DNA of 43,349 nt, from contig CAMVAV010000014.1 in the NCBI GenBank assembly GCA_947165595.1, forward strand, positions 1 through 43,349, written 5' to 3'. The translations under genes and the position numbers were made by a program. The stretch comes from an uncultured Clostridia bacterium (GTDB lineage: Bacteria > Bacillota > Clostridia > Oscillospirales > Oscillospiraceae). Under the pieces are notes generated by a model that saw nothing but the letters and a program-made list of their open reading frames with translations, was not told the DNA's origin and did no database searches. This document shows, piece by piece, positions 31,907-40,418 of the stretch. How positions within the stretch are numbered: the first letter of the stretch is position 1; each line of letters begins with the position of its first letter.

Positions 31907-34156
31907 ATGAGAATCCTGGCGACCTTTTGCTTCGCGTTTGCGGCGGGGATATTCTCGGCGCAATACCTACTGCCGCTGCGGCTCCTTCTGTTTGCCGCCG
32001 CCGGCTGCGCCGTGCTCGGCGTGCTGTGGGCGCTCGCGCTGCGGGAAAACCGGCGCCGGCGCGCGCTGCTGATCGGCTTCGGCCTGGCAGCGGCGCTTTG
32101 CTATGATCTGGCGTACGCAAGGCTTGTGTGGGAGCCCTGGGAGGCGCTCGCGGGTACGACCGAAACGCTGGCGCTGGAGCTGACGGATTACCCCGTCGCC
32201 ACCGAATACGGCAGCCGCGCGGAGGTGCGTATCCTCGGACGCGGCCTGCACGGCGGCGCGATCTACTACGGCGGAGAGGAGCTGCTGGGGCTTGCGCCCG
32301 GCGCGCGGCTTACCGCGCGTGCGGAGCTGCGCTCGTCGTCGACGGTTCGCGATACCGCGGTGACGACCTTCACCTCGCGCGGCAAATTCGCGCTGCTCTA
32401 CGCTAGAGGCGAGTGCGTGATCGAGGCGGACGGCGCCGGTTCGCTCCGCTATCTGCCGCAGCGGCTGGCGAAAATGGCGCAGGATGTGATCGCGGATTGC
32501 TTTCCGGAGCGTACGGCGCCCTTTATGAACGCGATCCTTCTCGGCGACCGCTATGAGCTGTCCGAGGAGGACGGAACGAATCTGAGCGAGGCGGGACTCT
32601 ACCATGTGACGGCGGTCTCCGGCCTTCACTGCGCGTTTCTCCTGTCGCTGCTCGGCTTTCTGATCGGACGGCACCGCAGAAAGCTGCTCTCCGCGCTCGC
32701 GATCCCGCTGCTTACGCTGTACGCGCTGACCGTGGGGCTGACGCCGTCCGTCGTGCGCGCGTGCATCATGCTGACAATGGTGCTGCTCGCGCCGCTGTTC
32801 GAGCGCGAAAGCGACCCGCCGACCTCGCTCTCGCTGGCGCTGTTCCTGATCCTGTGCGCGAATCCGTTCGCCGCGAAGAGCGTATCCCTGCAGCTCTCCT
32901 TTGCCGCTATGACGGGGCTGATCTGGCTGACGCCGGCGCTCTACGAAAGGATCCGCGCAAAAAAGCGCAGCCGCGCGGCCTGGTTTGTTCTCGGCTCCCT
33001 CGCCGCGACGGCGGGCGCGCTGGTGTTTACGATCCCGCTGAGCGCCTTTTACTTCAACATTCTGGTGCTGATCGCGCCGCTGAGCAACCTCCTGTGCCTC
33101 TGGGCGGCGAGCCTCACCTTCGCGTCCGGCTTTGTCACGGTCCTTGCCGGATTCCTCAGCACAACGCTGGCGAGCGCGCTTGCCCTGGCACCGCACTGCG
33201 GGGCGCTCTATCTCCTGACTGCGGCGCGGTATCTGGCGGGGATACCCTGGCACGCGGTCTACTTTTCCAACGACTATCTCAAATACTGGCTGATCTACGC
33301 CTACGCGCTTTTCGCCTGCTGCTGCTTCGCAAGGCGGGGCAGACTGCGCTATCCGGCGGCGGCCGTCCTCGCACTGGGAACGCTGGCGCTGACGGTGTGG
33401 CTGAACGTTTCGCCGATGCGGAACGGCACTCTGCACGTCATGGCGCTGGACGTCGGGCAGGGGCAATGCGTGGTCCTGCACTCGAAGGGAGCGACGGCGC
33501 TGGTGGACTGCGGAAGCAAATCCTACCTGAGCGCGGGCGGCGTCTGCGCCGACTATCTGCACAGCATCGGGGAGGGTACGGTGGACACGCTGGTGCTCTC
33601 GCACTTCCACGCGGACCACTGCAACGGGCTTCCGGTCCTGCTGGCGCGGCTGAGGGTGAAGCAGCTGCTCATACCCGATATCGGAAAAGGGGACGAGGTA
33701 CGCGAATCGGTGCTCTCGCTCGCGGAGCGCTGCGGCGTCGAGATCGTTTTTGTGCGCGATACGATGAGCGTGCCGCTGGGCGAGGCGGTGCTGACAGTCT
33801 ATCCGCCCACCGTAACGGACGGCGACGCCAACGAGGAATGCCTCGCCGTTTTATGCACGACGGGAAGCTTTGACGCGCTGTTCACGGGAGACATGGACGC
33901 GAACACCGAATACCGGCTCATCGCTTCCAATCGCCTGCCGGACATCGAGGTGCTGATGGCGGGGCACCACGGCTCGCGCTATTCGACGGGCGGCGATCTG
34001 CTCTCGGAGGTGAAGCCGGAGACCGTCGTAATCAGCTGCGGCGCCGGAAACCGCTACGGACACCCGCACGCGGAGACGCTGCGGCGGATCGTACGCTCCG
34101 GCGCGGAGGTCTATCGGACGGACCTGCAGGGCAACATCCACATCACGGTGAATTGA
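31907..34156 (+). CDS. comEC: DNA internalization protein ComEC/Rec2
   Basis: 749 residues. N-terminal membrane helices and an OB-type domain (DUF4131, about 60-180), then the competence domain with many helices (HVTAVSGLHCAFLLSLL and LTPSVVRACIMLTMVLLAP are signature segments), and a C-terminal metallo-beta-lactamase domain (MALDVGQGQCVVLHSKG, LSHFHADHCNG with H566-x-H-x-D-H571, MAGHHGSRYSTG). Carries single-stranded DNA across the membrane in natural transformation. All three modules are complete. No other com gene is in the window, so whether the strain is competent cannot be judged. Confidence 0.95.
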   Translation: MRILATFCFAFAAGIFSAQYLLPLRLLLFAAAGCAVLGVLWALALRENRRRRALLIGFGLAAALCYDLAYARLVWEPWEALAGTTETLALELTDYPVATEYGSRAEVRILGRGLHGGAIYYGGEELLGLAPGARLTARAELRSSSTVRDTAVTTFTSRGKFALLYARGECVIEADGAGSLRYLPQRLAKMAQDVIADCFPERTAPFMNAILLGDRYELSEEDGTNLSEAGLYHVTAVSGLHCAFLLSLLGFLIGRHRRKLLSALAIPLLTLYALTVGLTPSVVRACIMLTMVLLAPLFERESDPPTSLSLALFLILCANPFAAKSVSLQLSFAAMTGLIWLTPALYERIRAKKRSRAAWFVLGSLAATAGALVFTIPLSAFYFNILVLIAPLSNLLCLWAASLTFASGFVTVLAGFLSTTLASALALAPHCGALYLLTAARYLAGIPWHAVYFSNDYLKYWLIYAYALFACCCFARRGRLRYPAAAVLALGTLALTVWLNVSPMRNGTLHVMALDVGQGQCVVLHSKGATALVDCGSKSYLSAGGVCADYLHSIGEGTVDTLVLSHFHADHCNGLPVLLARLRVKQLLIPDIGKGDEVRESVLSLAERCGVEIVFVRDTMSVPLGEAVLTVYPPTVTDGDANEECLAVLCTTGSFDALFTGDMDANTEYRLIASNRLPDIEVLMAGHHGSRYSTGGDLLSEVKPETVVISCGAGNRYGHPHAETLRRIVRSGAEVYRTDLQGNIHITVN

Positions 34157-34164
34157 GGTTGACT

Positions 34165-35205
34165 ATGGCGAAGAGCACGCCTGACAAGGGCTACCAAAAA
34201 CTGAAAGCGGACCTTTCCTCCGGCGAGCTTGGGCAGGTATACGTTTTCCACGGTGAGGAAAGCTATCTGCGCGAGTATTACCTCGGCGCGGTCAAGAAGG
34301 CGATCGTACCGGACGGCTTCGAGGAATTCAACTATCACCGGCTGGACGGCAAGACGCTCACTATGGCGGAGCTGTCCGAGACGGTGGAGGCCATGCCGAT
34401 GATGGCGGAGCGCACCATGGTCGTCGTGACGGACTGCGACCTCTTTCGACTGGGAGAGGATGGGCGGCAGGCGCTGATCTCCATTCTTGAGGATTTTCCG
34501 GAGTACTGCTGTCTGGTGTTCGTGTACGATCTGCTCGAGTACAAGCCGGACAAAAAGATGAAAAAGCTCTGCGCCGCGCTGGATCGGCACGCGCAGACGG
34601 TGAATTTTCAGATCGCGGAGAAGAGCGACCTCATCAACTGGATCCGGCGCCGCTTCCGCGCGCTGGACAAGGACATCGACGCGCGCACGGCGGAGCACCT
34701 GATCTTTACCTGCGGGGCGCTGATGACCGGACTGGTGCCGGAGATCGCGAAGATCGGCGCTTACGCGCGCGGCAAATCGATCATGATAGACGACATCAAC
34801 GCGATCGCCGACCCGGTGCTCGACGCGGTGGCGTTCAATATGACCAATGCCATCACCCGCGGCGACTACAACGGAGCGAGCGAGATTCTGGGGCAGCTGC
34901 TCAAAAAACACGAGGAGCCGTTTCTGCTGCTCGCCGTCATCGGAAAGGAGCTGCGGCGGCTCTATACGGCGCGCATCGCGCTGGACGAGGGACGGGACAA
35001 GCTCTGGCTCATGGAGCAGTGGGGCATGCGCTCGGACTATCCGGCGCGGCTCCTGCTCGACGCGGCGCGCCGCACGACGCGCGAATGGTGCGCGAACAGC
35101 GTCAGGCTTTGCCAGCGGCTGGACCGGCGCATGAAGAGCGAGAAGAACATCGACGACGAGGGGGAGCTCAAGCTGCTGCTCATGGAGCTTGCGCAAAAGC
35201 CATGA
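34165..35205 (+). CDS. holA: DNA polymerase III delta subunit
   Basis: 346 residues from ATG 34165 (GAGG six bases before). N-terminal GQVYVFHGEESYLREYYLGAVKKA and the helical middle (AERTMVVVTDCDLFR..., AEKSDLINWIRRRF), with the FNMTNAITRGDYNGASEIL and LLAVIGKELRRLYTARIAL helices of the delta subunit. Opens the sliding clamp as part of the clamp loader. Shares an ATGA overlap with rnmV. Follows comEC, as in many Firmicutes. Confidence 0.92.
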   Translation: MAKSTPDKGYQKLKADLSSGELGQVYVFHGEESYLREYYLGAVKKAIVPDGFEEFNYHRLDGKTLTMAELSETVEAMPMMAERTMVVVTDCDLFRLGEDGRQALISILEDFPEYCCLVFVYDLLEYKPDKKMKKLCAALDRHAQTVNFQIAEKSDLINWIRRRFRALDKDIDARTAEHLIFTCGALMTGLVPEIAKIGAYARGKSIMIDDINAIADPVLDAVAFNMTNAITRGDYNGASEILGQLLKKHEEPFLLLAVIGKELRRLYTARIALDEGRDKLWLMEQWGMRSDYPARLLLDAARRTTREWCANSVRLCQRLDRRMKSEKNIDDEGELKLLLMELAQKP

Positions 35206-35807
35206 ACAAGCCGAAAATCGCGGAGGTCATCGTCGTCGAGGGACGCTATGACAAGAATACGCTCGCCCAGGCGGTCGACGCGACGATCCTCGACGTCGGC
35301 GGCTTCAGCGTCTTTAACGACGGGCAGAAGCTCGCGCTGCTGCGCCGGCTGGCGGAAACGCGCGGCGTCGTGATCTTTACCGATCCGGACGGCGCGGGCT
35401 TTGCGATTCGCGGCCACCTGAAGGGCGCGCTGCCGAAGGACAGGGTCAAGCACGCCTACGCCCCCGACGTCTACGGCAAGGAAAAGCGCAAGCGCAGGGG
35501 CGGCAGGGAGGGCAAGCTCGGCGTCGAGGGACTGCCGCCGGAGGTCCTGATCGAGTCGCTGCGGCGCGCCGGAGCGACCTTTGCGGGCGAAGAAGCGATA
35601 CCGCACGGCGAACCCATCACCAAGGCGGATATGCTGGACGCCGGGCTGGTCGGAGACGGCAGCAGCACAAGGCGCGCAAGGCTTGTAAAGGAATTAGACC
35701 TGCCGGAGCATTTGAGCGCCAACGCGCTGCTGGAGGTGCTGAATCTGCTCCTGACGCGCGAGGCTTTTTTGGAAACATATTGCCAAGCGAAACAAAATGA
35801 GGTATAA
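35202..35807 (+). CDS. rnmV: Ribonuclease M5 (5S rRNA maturase)
   Basis: 201 residues, start coupled to the holA stop. Toprim domain with IAEVIVVEGRYDKNTL (catalytic Glu), LDVGGFSVFN and VIFTDPDGAGFAIRGHLKG (the D-x-D pair). The C-terminal half carries a basic KRKRRGGREGK segment and VEGLPPEVLIESLRRAGA. Trims 5S rRNA precursors with L18 as partner; no 5S gene is in the window. The 3' end contains the glnS promoter. Confidence 0.92.
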   Translation: MNKPKIAEVIVVEGRYDKNTLAQAVDATILDVGGFSVFNDGQKLALLRRLAETRGVVIFTDPDGAGFAIRGHLKGALPKDRVKHAYAPDVYGKEKRKRRGGREGKLGVEGLPPEVLIESLRRAGATFAGEEAIPHGEPITKADMLDAGLVGDGSSTRRARLVKELDLPEHLSANALLEVLNLLLTREAFLETYCQAKQNEV

Positions 35808-35808
35808 T
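35780..35808 (+). promoter_or_regulatory. Promoter of glnS inside the end of rnmV
   Basis: TTGCCA (35780-35785), 17 bp, TATAAT (35803-35808). The leader is only about 30 nt, so no T-box riboswitch fits. Confidence 0.65.
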
Positions 35809-35844
35809 TTTTCATCATTTTGAAAGCAAGAGAGGGAAATCACT

Positions 35845-37578
35845 ATGGCGGACGAAGTCAAGACCGTTGAAAACGCCGAGAGCGAGAGCAAAAACTTTAT
35901 CCACGCGTTTGTGGAGGAGGACATCGGCCCGGGCGGGCGCTACGAGGGGATGCAGGTCCATACCCGTTTTCCGCCCGAGCCGAACGGCTATCTGCACATC
36001 GGACACTGCAAGGCGCTGATTATCGACTTTGGCACGGCGGAGAAATTCGGCGGTCTTTGCAACCTGCGCATGGACGACACGAACCCCGCCAAGGAGGACA
36101 CCGAGTTCGTCGACGCCATCAAGGAGGACATCCACTGGCTCGGCTTTGACTGGGGCGACCGCTTCTACTACGGCAGCGATTATTTTGAGAAGGACTACGA
36201 GTACGCCGTCGAGCTGATCAAGAAGGGCCTCGCCTACGTCTGCGACCTGACGCCGGAGGAGTTCAAGGCGAATCGCGGCGACATCGGCAAGCCCGCCGTC
36301 TCGCCCTACCGCGACCGCGACGTGGAGGAGAATCTGGACCTCTTCGAGCGCATGAAAAACGGCGAGTTTCCGGAGGGGAGCCGCACACTGCGCGCAAAGA
36401 TCGACCTCGCGTCCGGCAACTTTAACATGCGCGACCCGGTATTCTACCGCATCCGCTATATCGACCACCACCGCCAGGGCAAAAAGTGGTGCATCTATCC
36501 GATGTACGACTTCGCGCACCCCATTCAGGACGCGCTGGAGGGCATCACGCACTCGCTCTGCTCGCTGGAGTACGAGGAGCACCGTCCGCTGTACGACTGG
36601 GTCGTGAACAACGTGTCCATTCCGTATCACAAGCCGCGTCAGATCGAGTTTGCGCGCCTCGGCATCAACTACACGGTCATGTCCAAGCGCAAGCTGCGCC
36701 AGCTGGTCGAGCAGAACTATGTCTCCGGCTGGGACGACCCGCGGATGCCGACGCTTTGCGGTCTGCGCCGCCGCGGCTTCACGCCGGCGTCCATCCGCAA
36801 TTTCTGCGAGCGCATCGGCGTTGCCAAGGCGCCCTCCACGATCGAGTACAGCTTTTTGGAGCACTGCCTGCGCGAGGACCTCAACGAGCACGCCGAGCGC
36901 ACGATGGCGGTGCTGCACCCGGTCAAGCTCATCGTCACGAACTATCCCGAGGGGAAGAGCGAGACCTTTGCAATCGAGAACAACCCCACCGACCCCGCCG
37001 CCGGCACGCATGAGATCACCTTCAGCCGCGAGCTGTGGATCGAGGCGGACGATTTTATGGAGGAGCCGGTTCCCAAGTACAAGCGCCTGACGCCGAACGG
37101 TCCGGAGTGCCGCCTCAAGGGGGCCTACCTCGTGCGGTGCACGGGCTGCAAAAAGGACGACAGCGGCAGCGTCGTCGAGGTCTATGCGACCTACGATCCC
37201 GATTCCCGCGGCGGCGATCCCGCCGACGGGCGCAAGGTCAAGGGCGCGACGCTCCACTGGGTTGACGCCGCCGCCGCCGTGGACGCCGAGGTGCGCCTGT
37301 ACGACTACCTCTTCAACGATCCCGCGCCGGACGGTCCGGACAAGAACTTCCTCGACTGTCTCAGCCCCGATTCGCTCGAGGTCCTGCAGGGCTGCAAGAT
37401 CGAGCCGGAGCTTGCGAAGATCGCCGCCGAGTACGACAGGAGCGACAAGACGGGCAAGACCGCTCCGACGTTCCAGTTCATGCGCCTGGGCTATTTCTGC
37501 CTCGACAACCGCGATTCCACGGCGGAGCACATTGTCTTCAACCGCAGCGTTTCTCTCAAGGATAGTTTTAAGAAGTAG
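35845..37578 (+). CDS. glnS: Glutaminyl-tRNA synthetase
   Basis: 577 residues. Class I catalytic domain with PPEPNGYLHIGHCKAL (HIGH at 51-54), LRMDDTNPAKE (which contacts glutamine/ATP), EYEEHRPLYDWV and VMSKRKLRQLV (KMSKS variant at 278-282); the C-terminal part is the anticodon-binding beta-barrel of bacterial GlnRS. Charges tRNA-Gln directly. Most Firmicutes instead use GluRS plus GatCAB, so a GlnRS is informative for the lineage. GAGAGGGAAA stands before the ATG. Confidence 0.96.
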   Translation: MADEVKTVENAESESKNFIHAFVEEDIGPGGRYEGMQVHTRFPPEPNGYLHIGHCKALIIDFGTAEKFGGLCNLRMDDTNPAKEDTEFVDAIKEDIHWLGFDWGDRFYYGSDYFEKDYEYAVELIKKGLAYVCDLTPEEFKANRGDIGKPAVSPYRDRDVEENLDLFERMKNGEFPEGSRTLRAKIDLASGNFNMRDPVFYRIRYIDHHRQGKKWCIYPMYDFAHPIQDALEGITHSLCSLEYEEHRPLYDWVVNNVSIPYHKPRQIEFARLGINYTVMSKRKLRQLVEQNYVSGWDDPRMPTLCGLRRRGFTPASIRNFCERIGVAKAPSTIEYSFLEHCLREDLNEHAERTMAVLHPVKLIVTNYPEGKSETFAIENNPTDPAAGTHEITFSRELWIEADDFMEEPVPKYKRLTPNGPECRLKGAYLVRCTGCKKDDSGSVVEVYATYDPDSRGGDPADGRKVKGATLHWVDAAAAVDAEVRLYDYLFNDPAPDGPDKNFLDCLSPDSLEVLQGCKIEPELAKIAAEYDRSDKTGKTAPTFQFMRLGYFCLDNRDSTAEHIVFNRSVSLKDSFKK

Positions 37579-37589
37579 GCGTATACTAT
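37560..37589 (+). promoter_or_regulatory. Possible sigma-E-like promoter before the triple-repeat gene
   Basis: GGATAGT (37560-37566), 15 bp, TATACTAT (37582-37589). This resembles the sporulation sigma-E pattern (KMATATT, 14-15 bp, CATACAMT) with about 5 of 7 and 6 of 8 matches; no sigma-A -35 box is at the right distance. It overlaps the last codons of glnS. Confidence 0.3.
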
Positions 37590-37626
37590 ATCCATTCGTA
37601 TGAATTCACCGAAAGGAGAAAATGGT

Positions 37627-37959
37627 ATGGATCTGAACAGCCTGAAAAGCAAGGTCAAGGAGACATTGGACAAGACCGATCTGGATGAAAAGGTCGGCGC
37701 GGCCGCCCGGAAGGTGAAGGGCAAGGTCAAGGAGACCCTGGACAAGACCGACCTCGACGAAAAGATCAAGGCGGGCACGGAAAAGCTGCGCGAAAAGGCG
37801 GCGGACGTGGATACTGACGAGCTCAAGGCAAAGGTGAAGGAAAACGCCGGCAAGCTCAAGAGCAAGGTGCAGGAAACGCTGGACAAGACCGATCTCGACG
37901 AGAAGGTCAAGTCCGGGGCGGAAAAGCTCAAGAGCAAGATCAAGGGCAGCCAGAGCTGA
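37627..37959 (+). CDS. Charged triple-repeat protein, LEA-like, function unknown
   Basis: 110 residues from ATG 37627, 49 bp after glnS, behind AAAGGAG. Almost all residues are Lys, Glu, Asp, Leu, Val and Ala; there are no aromatic residues, no Cys and no Trp. The unit KVKETLDKTDLDEKV occurs three times (about residues 9-23, 33-47 and 81-95), joined by helical segments like GTEKLREKAADVDTDELKAK. The repeat is also clear at DNA level. It should form amphipathic helix, as in LEA or YtxH/CsbD-type stress proteins, but I cannot place it in a named family. Closed by a perfect terminator. Confidence 0.75.
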   Translation: MDLNSLKSKVKETLDKTDLDEKVGAAARKVKGKVKETLDKTDLDEKIKAGTEKLREKAADVDTDELKAKVKENAGKLKSKVQETLDKTDLDEKVKSGAEKLKSKIKGSQS

Positions 37960-37988
37960 ACCGGGCCGCGATTCGTAATCTGTCCCAT

Positions 37989-38030
37989 GGAGTTGTGAAG
38001 CACTGCGCAGTGCTTCACAACTCCTTTTTT
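37989..38030 (+). terminator. Terminator after the triple-repeat gene
   Basis: Perfect 18+18 palindrome (37989-38024, centre CTGC/GCAG) plus six T. Confidence 0.95.
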
Positions 38031-38051
38031 CATGTATTTGTGCAAAAACAC

Positions 38052-38079
38052 TTGACAAACTGTAAATACTGTATATACT
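38052..38079 (+). promoter_or_regulatory. Promoter of the ytrA-like ABC operon
   Basis: TTGACA (38052-38057), 16 bp, TATACT (38074-38079). It is embedded in the operator described next, so the regulator can block it directly. Confidence 0.7.
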
Positions 38080-38091
38080 GTATATATACAG
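38059..38091. promoter_or_regulatory. Operator: three tandem 9-bp repeats and a 14-bp palindrome
   Basis: ACTGTAAAT (38059-38067), ACTGTATAT (38068-38076), ACTGTATAT (38077-38085), then the palindrome CTGTATATATACAG at 38078-38091. It covers the spacer and the -10 box. YtrA-type GntR proteins bind such AT-rich dyads; autoregulation is inferred. Confidence 0.7.
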
Positions 38092-38110
38092 GAAGCGAGG
38101 TGAGCACAGT

Positions 38111-38488
38111 TTGAACATCCTGATCGACAACAAAAGCGGCGCGCCGATCTACGAGCAGATCTATACGCAGCTCAAGGCGCAGATCGTCAGCGGGGCGCTG
38201 GGGCAGGACGAGGCGCTGCCGTCCATCCGCAACCTCGCCAAGGACCTTCGCGTGAGCGTGATCACGACCAAGCGTGCCTATGACGAGCTGGAGCGCGAGG
38301 GCTTTCTCTACACGGTGGCGGGGAAGGGCTGCTTTGTCGCGCCGAAAAACCTTGATCTGGTGCGCGAGGCTAATCTTCGAGCGGTCGAGGCGCATCTGGA
38401 GGAGGCTGTGAAGCTGGCCGCGCTCTGCGGGCTCGGCGGGGACGAGCTGGTGGAAACGCTCAAACTGATTTTGGAGGGTGGAGTATGA
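38111..38488 (+). CDS. GntR family regulator, YtrA type
   Basis: 125 residues starting with TTG at 38111; GAGGTG lies nine bases upstream. N-terminal winged helix (IYEQIYTQLKAQIVSGALGQDEALPSIRNLAKDLRVSVITTKRAYDELEREGFLY is the GntR HTH in full), and only a short C-terminal helix pair for dimerisation (about 45 residues), which defines the YtrA subgroup. These repress a downstream ABC transporter operon and are often relieved by cell-wall-active peptides. Its end overlaps the ATPase start (ATGA). Confidence 0.9.
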   Translation: MNILIDNKSGAPIYEQIYTQLKAQIVSGALGQDEALPSIRNLAKDLRVSVITTKRAYDELEREGFLYTVAGKGCFVAPKNLDLVREANLRAVEAHLEEAVKLAALCGLGGDELVETLKLILEGGV

Positions 38489-39327
38489 ACGCATTGGAGC
38501 TGAAGCAGATACAAAAAAGCTACGGCGACTTTACGCTGGGACCGTTCGACCTGGCGATCCCGTCGGGGTGCATCCTGGGCCTGGTCGGTGAGAACGGCGC
38601 GGGCAAGACCACGACGATCAAGCTGATCCTCGATATGATCGGGCGCGACGGCGGTACGGTGAGGATATTTGACCGGGACAACCGCGAGAGCTTTCCGGCG
38701 GGACGGGAGGAGATCGGCGTCGTACTGGACGAGGTGAGCTTTTCCGCGTGCCTGAACACGAAGGAGATCGGGCGGATCATGGCGGGCGTCTACCGCAGCT
38801 GGGACCAGACGGCGTACGAGGGGTATTTGAAGCGCTTTGCCCTGCCGGAGAAGAAGCCCTTCAAGGATTACTCCCTCGGCATGAAAAAGAAGCTGGGGAT
38901 CGCCGTGGCGCTTTCTCACAACGCGCGGCTGCTGATCCTCGACGAGCCGACCGGCGGTCTCGATCCGCTGGCGCGCGACGAGGTGGTGGAGCTTTTCTCG
39001 GAGTTTACGCGGGACGAGGGACACGCGGTGCTGATCTCGTCGCACATTGTGAGCGACCTCGAAAAGCTCTGCGACTATATCGCGTTTCTGCACAGGGGAA
39101 GGCTGCTGCTGTGCGAGGAGAAGGACCGGCTCTACGAGGAGTACGGCGTTTTCCGCTGCTCGCCGGAGGACTTTGCGGCGCTTGAGCCGTCCGCGGTCGT
39201 CGGAAAACGGGAGACGCCCTACGGGATCGAGGCGCTGCTCCGGCGGGACGGCGCGCCGCGCGGCGCCGAGCTGGGACGCGTGGACATTGAGGAGCTGTTT
39301 GTGCTGATGGCGAAGGAGGCGAAATGA
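38485..39327 (+). CDS. ABC transporter ATP-binding protein
   Basis: 280 residues. Walker A GENGAGKTT, signature YSLGMKKKLGIA, Walker B LLILDEPTGGLDP, H-loop ISSHIVSDLEKLCD. The last 70 residues form a small regulatory domain typical of drug/peptide exporters of the YtrB type. Pairs with the next gene, whose start is 2 bp after this stop. Confidence 0.92.
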   Translation: MNALELKQIQKSYGDFTLGPFDLAIPSGCILGLVGENGAGKTTTIKLILDMIGRDGGTVRIFDRDNRESFPAGREEIGVVLDEVSFSACLNTKEIGRIMAGVYRSWDQTAYEGYLKRFALPEKKPFKDYSLGMKKKLGIAVALSHNARLLILDEPTGGLDPLARDEVVELFSEFTRDEGHAVLISSHIVSDLEKLCDYIAFLHRGRLLLCEEKDRLYEEYGVFRCSPEDFAALEPSAVVGKRETPYGIEALLRRDGAPRGAELGRVDIEELFVLMAKEAK

Positions 39328-39328
39328 G

Positions 39329-39931
39329 ATGAAGGGACTTTTGCTGAAGGACTGGTATCTGACGCTGAAATACGCGCGTTTTCTGCTGTTTTTTGTGCTG
39401 GTTTACGGGGTAATCGGCGTGTTTTTCACGTCTGCCGCCGTATTCTCGATCCTGCCGGTCATGCTGATCGCGCTGCTGCCGCAGACGCTGCTTTCCTATG
39501 ACGAGCGGGAAAAGTGGACGGACTACGCGAAAACGCTGCCTGTTTCCGACGCGCAGTATGTGACGGGAAAATATCTCTTCGGCGCGATCTGCTACGCGGC
39601 CTATCTGGCTCTGCTGGCGGTCCTGAACCTTGCCGCCGGTACGGAGGACTACGGAACGCTGTTTGCCATGCAGTTTTCCATCGGCCTGCTTGCGCCGGCA
39701 ATCCTGCTGCCGTTTATGTTCCGCTACGGTACGGAAAAGGGGCGCATAACGTATTTGATCGTGATCGGCGCGTTTTTCGGCCTTTCCATTGTGCTGACGC
39801 AGGGGCAGAGCGAGATTCCGACGCTGCTGCGCGGAGCGTTTCCCGTCTGGGCCCTTTGTCCGGTCATGGCGGCGCTCTACGTCGTGTCGTGGCACGTCTC
39901 GATCCGATTCTACGGGAAACGGAACGCATAA
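39329..39931 (+). CDS. ABC-2 type permease
   Basis: 200 residues, six membrane helices. Starts MKGLLLKDWYLTLKYARFLLFF, as in the ABC-2 permeases (PF13346 group) that go with YtrA/YtrB; DEREKWTDYAKTLPVS is the coupling segment between helices 2 and 3. Exports or senses an unknown, probably membrane-active, compound. It lacks the large extracellular loop of BceB-type permeases. Confidence 0.87.
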   Translation: MKGLLLKDWYLTLKYARFLLFFVLVYGVIGVFFTSAAVFSILPVMLIALLPQTLLSYDEREKWTDYAKTLPVSDAQYVTGKYLFGAICYAAYLALLAVLNLAAGTEDYGTLFAMQFSIGLLAPAILLPFMFRYGTEKGRITYLIVIGAFFGLSIVLTQGQSEIPTLLRGAFPVWALCPVMAALYVVSWHVSIRFYGKRNA

Positions 39932-39940
39932 AAAATATTC

Positions 39941-39980
39941 TTAATTGCTATTAACAATTAAAGCTATTTAACGATATACA
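39941..39980 (+). promoter_or_regulatory. Operator and promoter of the blaI-like gene
   Basis: Inverted repeat TTAATTG-N7-CAATTAA (39941-39961) overlaps a -35 box TTAACA (39951-39956); 18 bp on lies TATACA (39975-39980). Fits a BlaI-type autoregulated promoter, though the classic BlaI site (TACA-TGTA) is not evident. Confidence 0.5.
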
Positions 39981-40016
39981 TAGTGAGAGACCAAATCGGG
40001 GTTTGGAGGGATCGCT

Positions 40017-40418
40017 ATGGATCGTGAAGAAATGCTCCCGACCGAGCGGGAATGGCTTATTATGGACGCCGTGTGGGACAGCGGCGACCGGCCCACGTCC
40101 GCCGAGATATTGAACCGCATCGACGAAGCGGCGAAGCTCGACGCGCGGACGGAGCGCGTCCTGCTCCATCACCTCTGCCGGAAGGGGCTTCTCGGCTACG
40201 TCGTGGACGAGCGCGACAGCCGCGTTTACCACTACTATCCCCTGCGGACGCGCGAGGAATGCCAGCGCGAGAAAAGCAGGGACTTCGTCGACACCTATTT
40301 CCGCGGCAGCGGCAGCGTCGCGGTGGCGGCGCTTTTAAAAAACGCGGCGTTCACCGACGAACAGCTCAGGGAACTGGAGGAAATATTGAAGGAGCGGAAG
40401 GACGGCGAGCGGCCGTGA
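40017..40418 (+). CDS. BlaI/MecI/CopY family repressor
   Basis: 133 residues. Winged helix of the family: LPTEREWLIMDAVWDSGDRPTSAEILNRI, RTERVLLHHLCRKGLLGYVVDERDSRVYHYYPL (the wing). C-terminal helices (FFRGSG..., LKNAAFTDEQLRELEEILKE) form the dimer and carry the site that the partner protease usually cuts. Represses its own operon. GTGA overlap with the peptidase gene. Confidence 0.9.
   Translation: MDREEMLPTEREWLIMDAVWDSGDRPTSAEILNRIDEAAKLDARTERVLLHHLCRKGLLGYVVDERDSRVYHYYPLRTREECQREKSRDFVDTYFRGSGSVAVAALLKNAAFTDEQLRELEEILKERKDGERP

Noticed and set aside
31967-33619. 550-codon open frame on the minus strand
   Set aside because: Antisense to comEC, with composition typical of reading a GC-rich gene backwards.
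35809-35844. T-box riboswitch in front of glnS
   Set aside because: Only about 30-40 bases separate the promoter and the start codon, too short for a T-box.
35815-37530. 571-codon open frame on the minus strand
   Set aside because: Antisense to glnS; no ribosome binding site and no recognisable domain.
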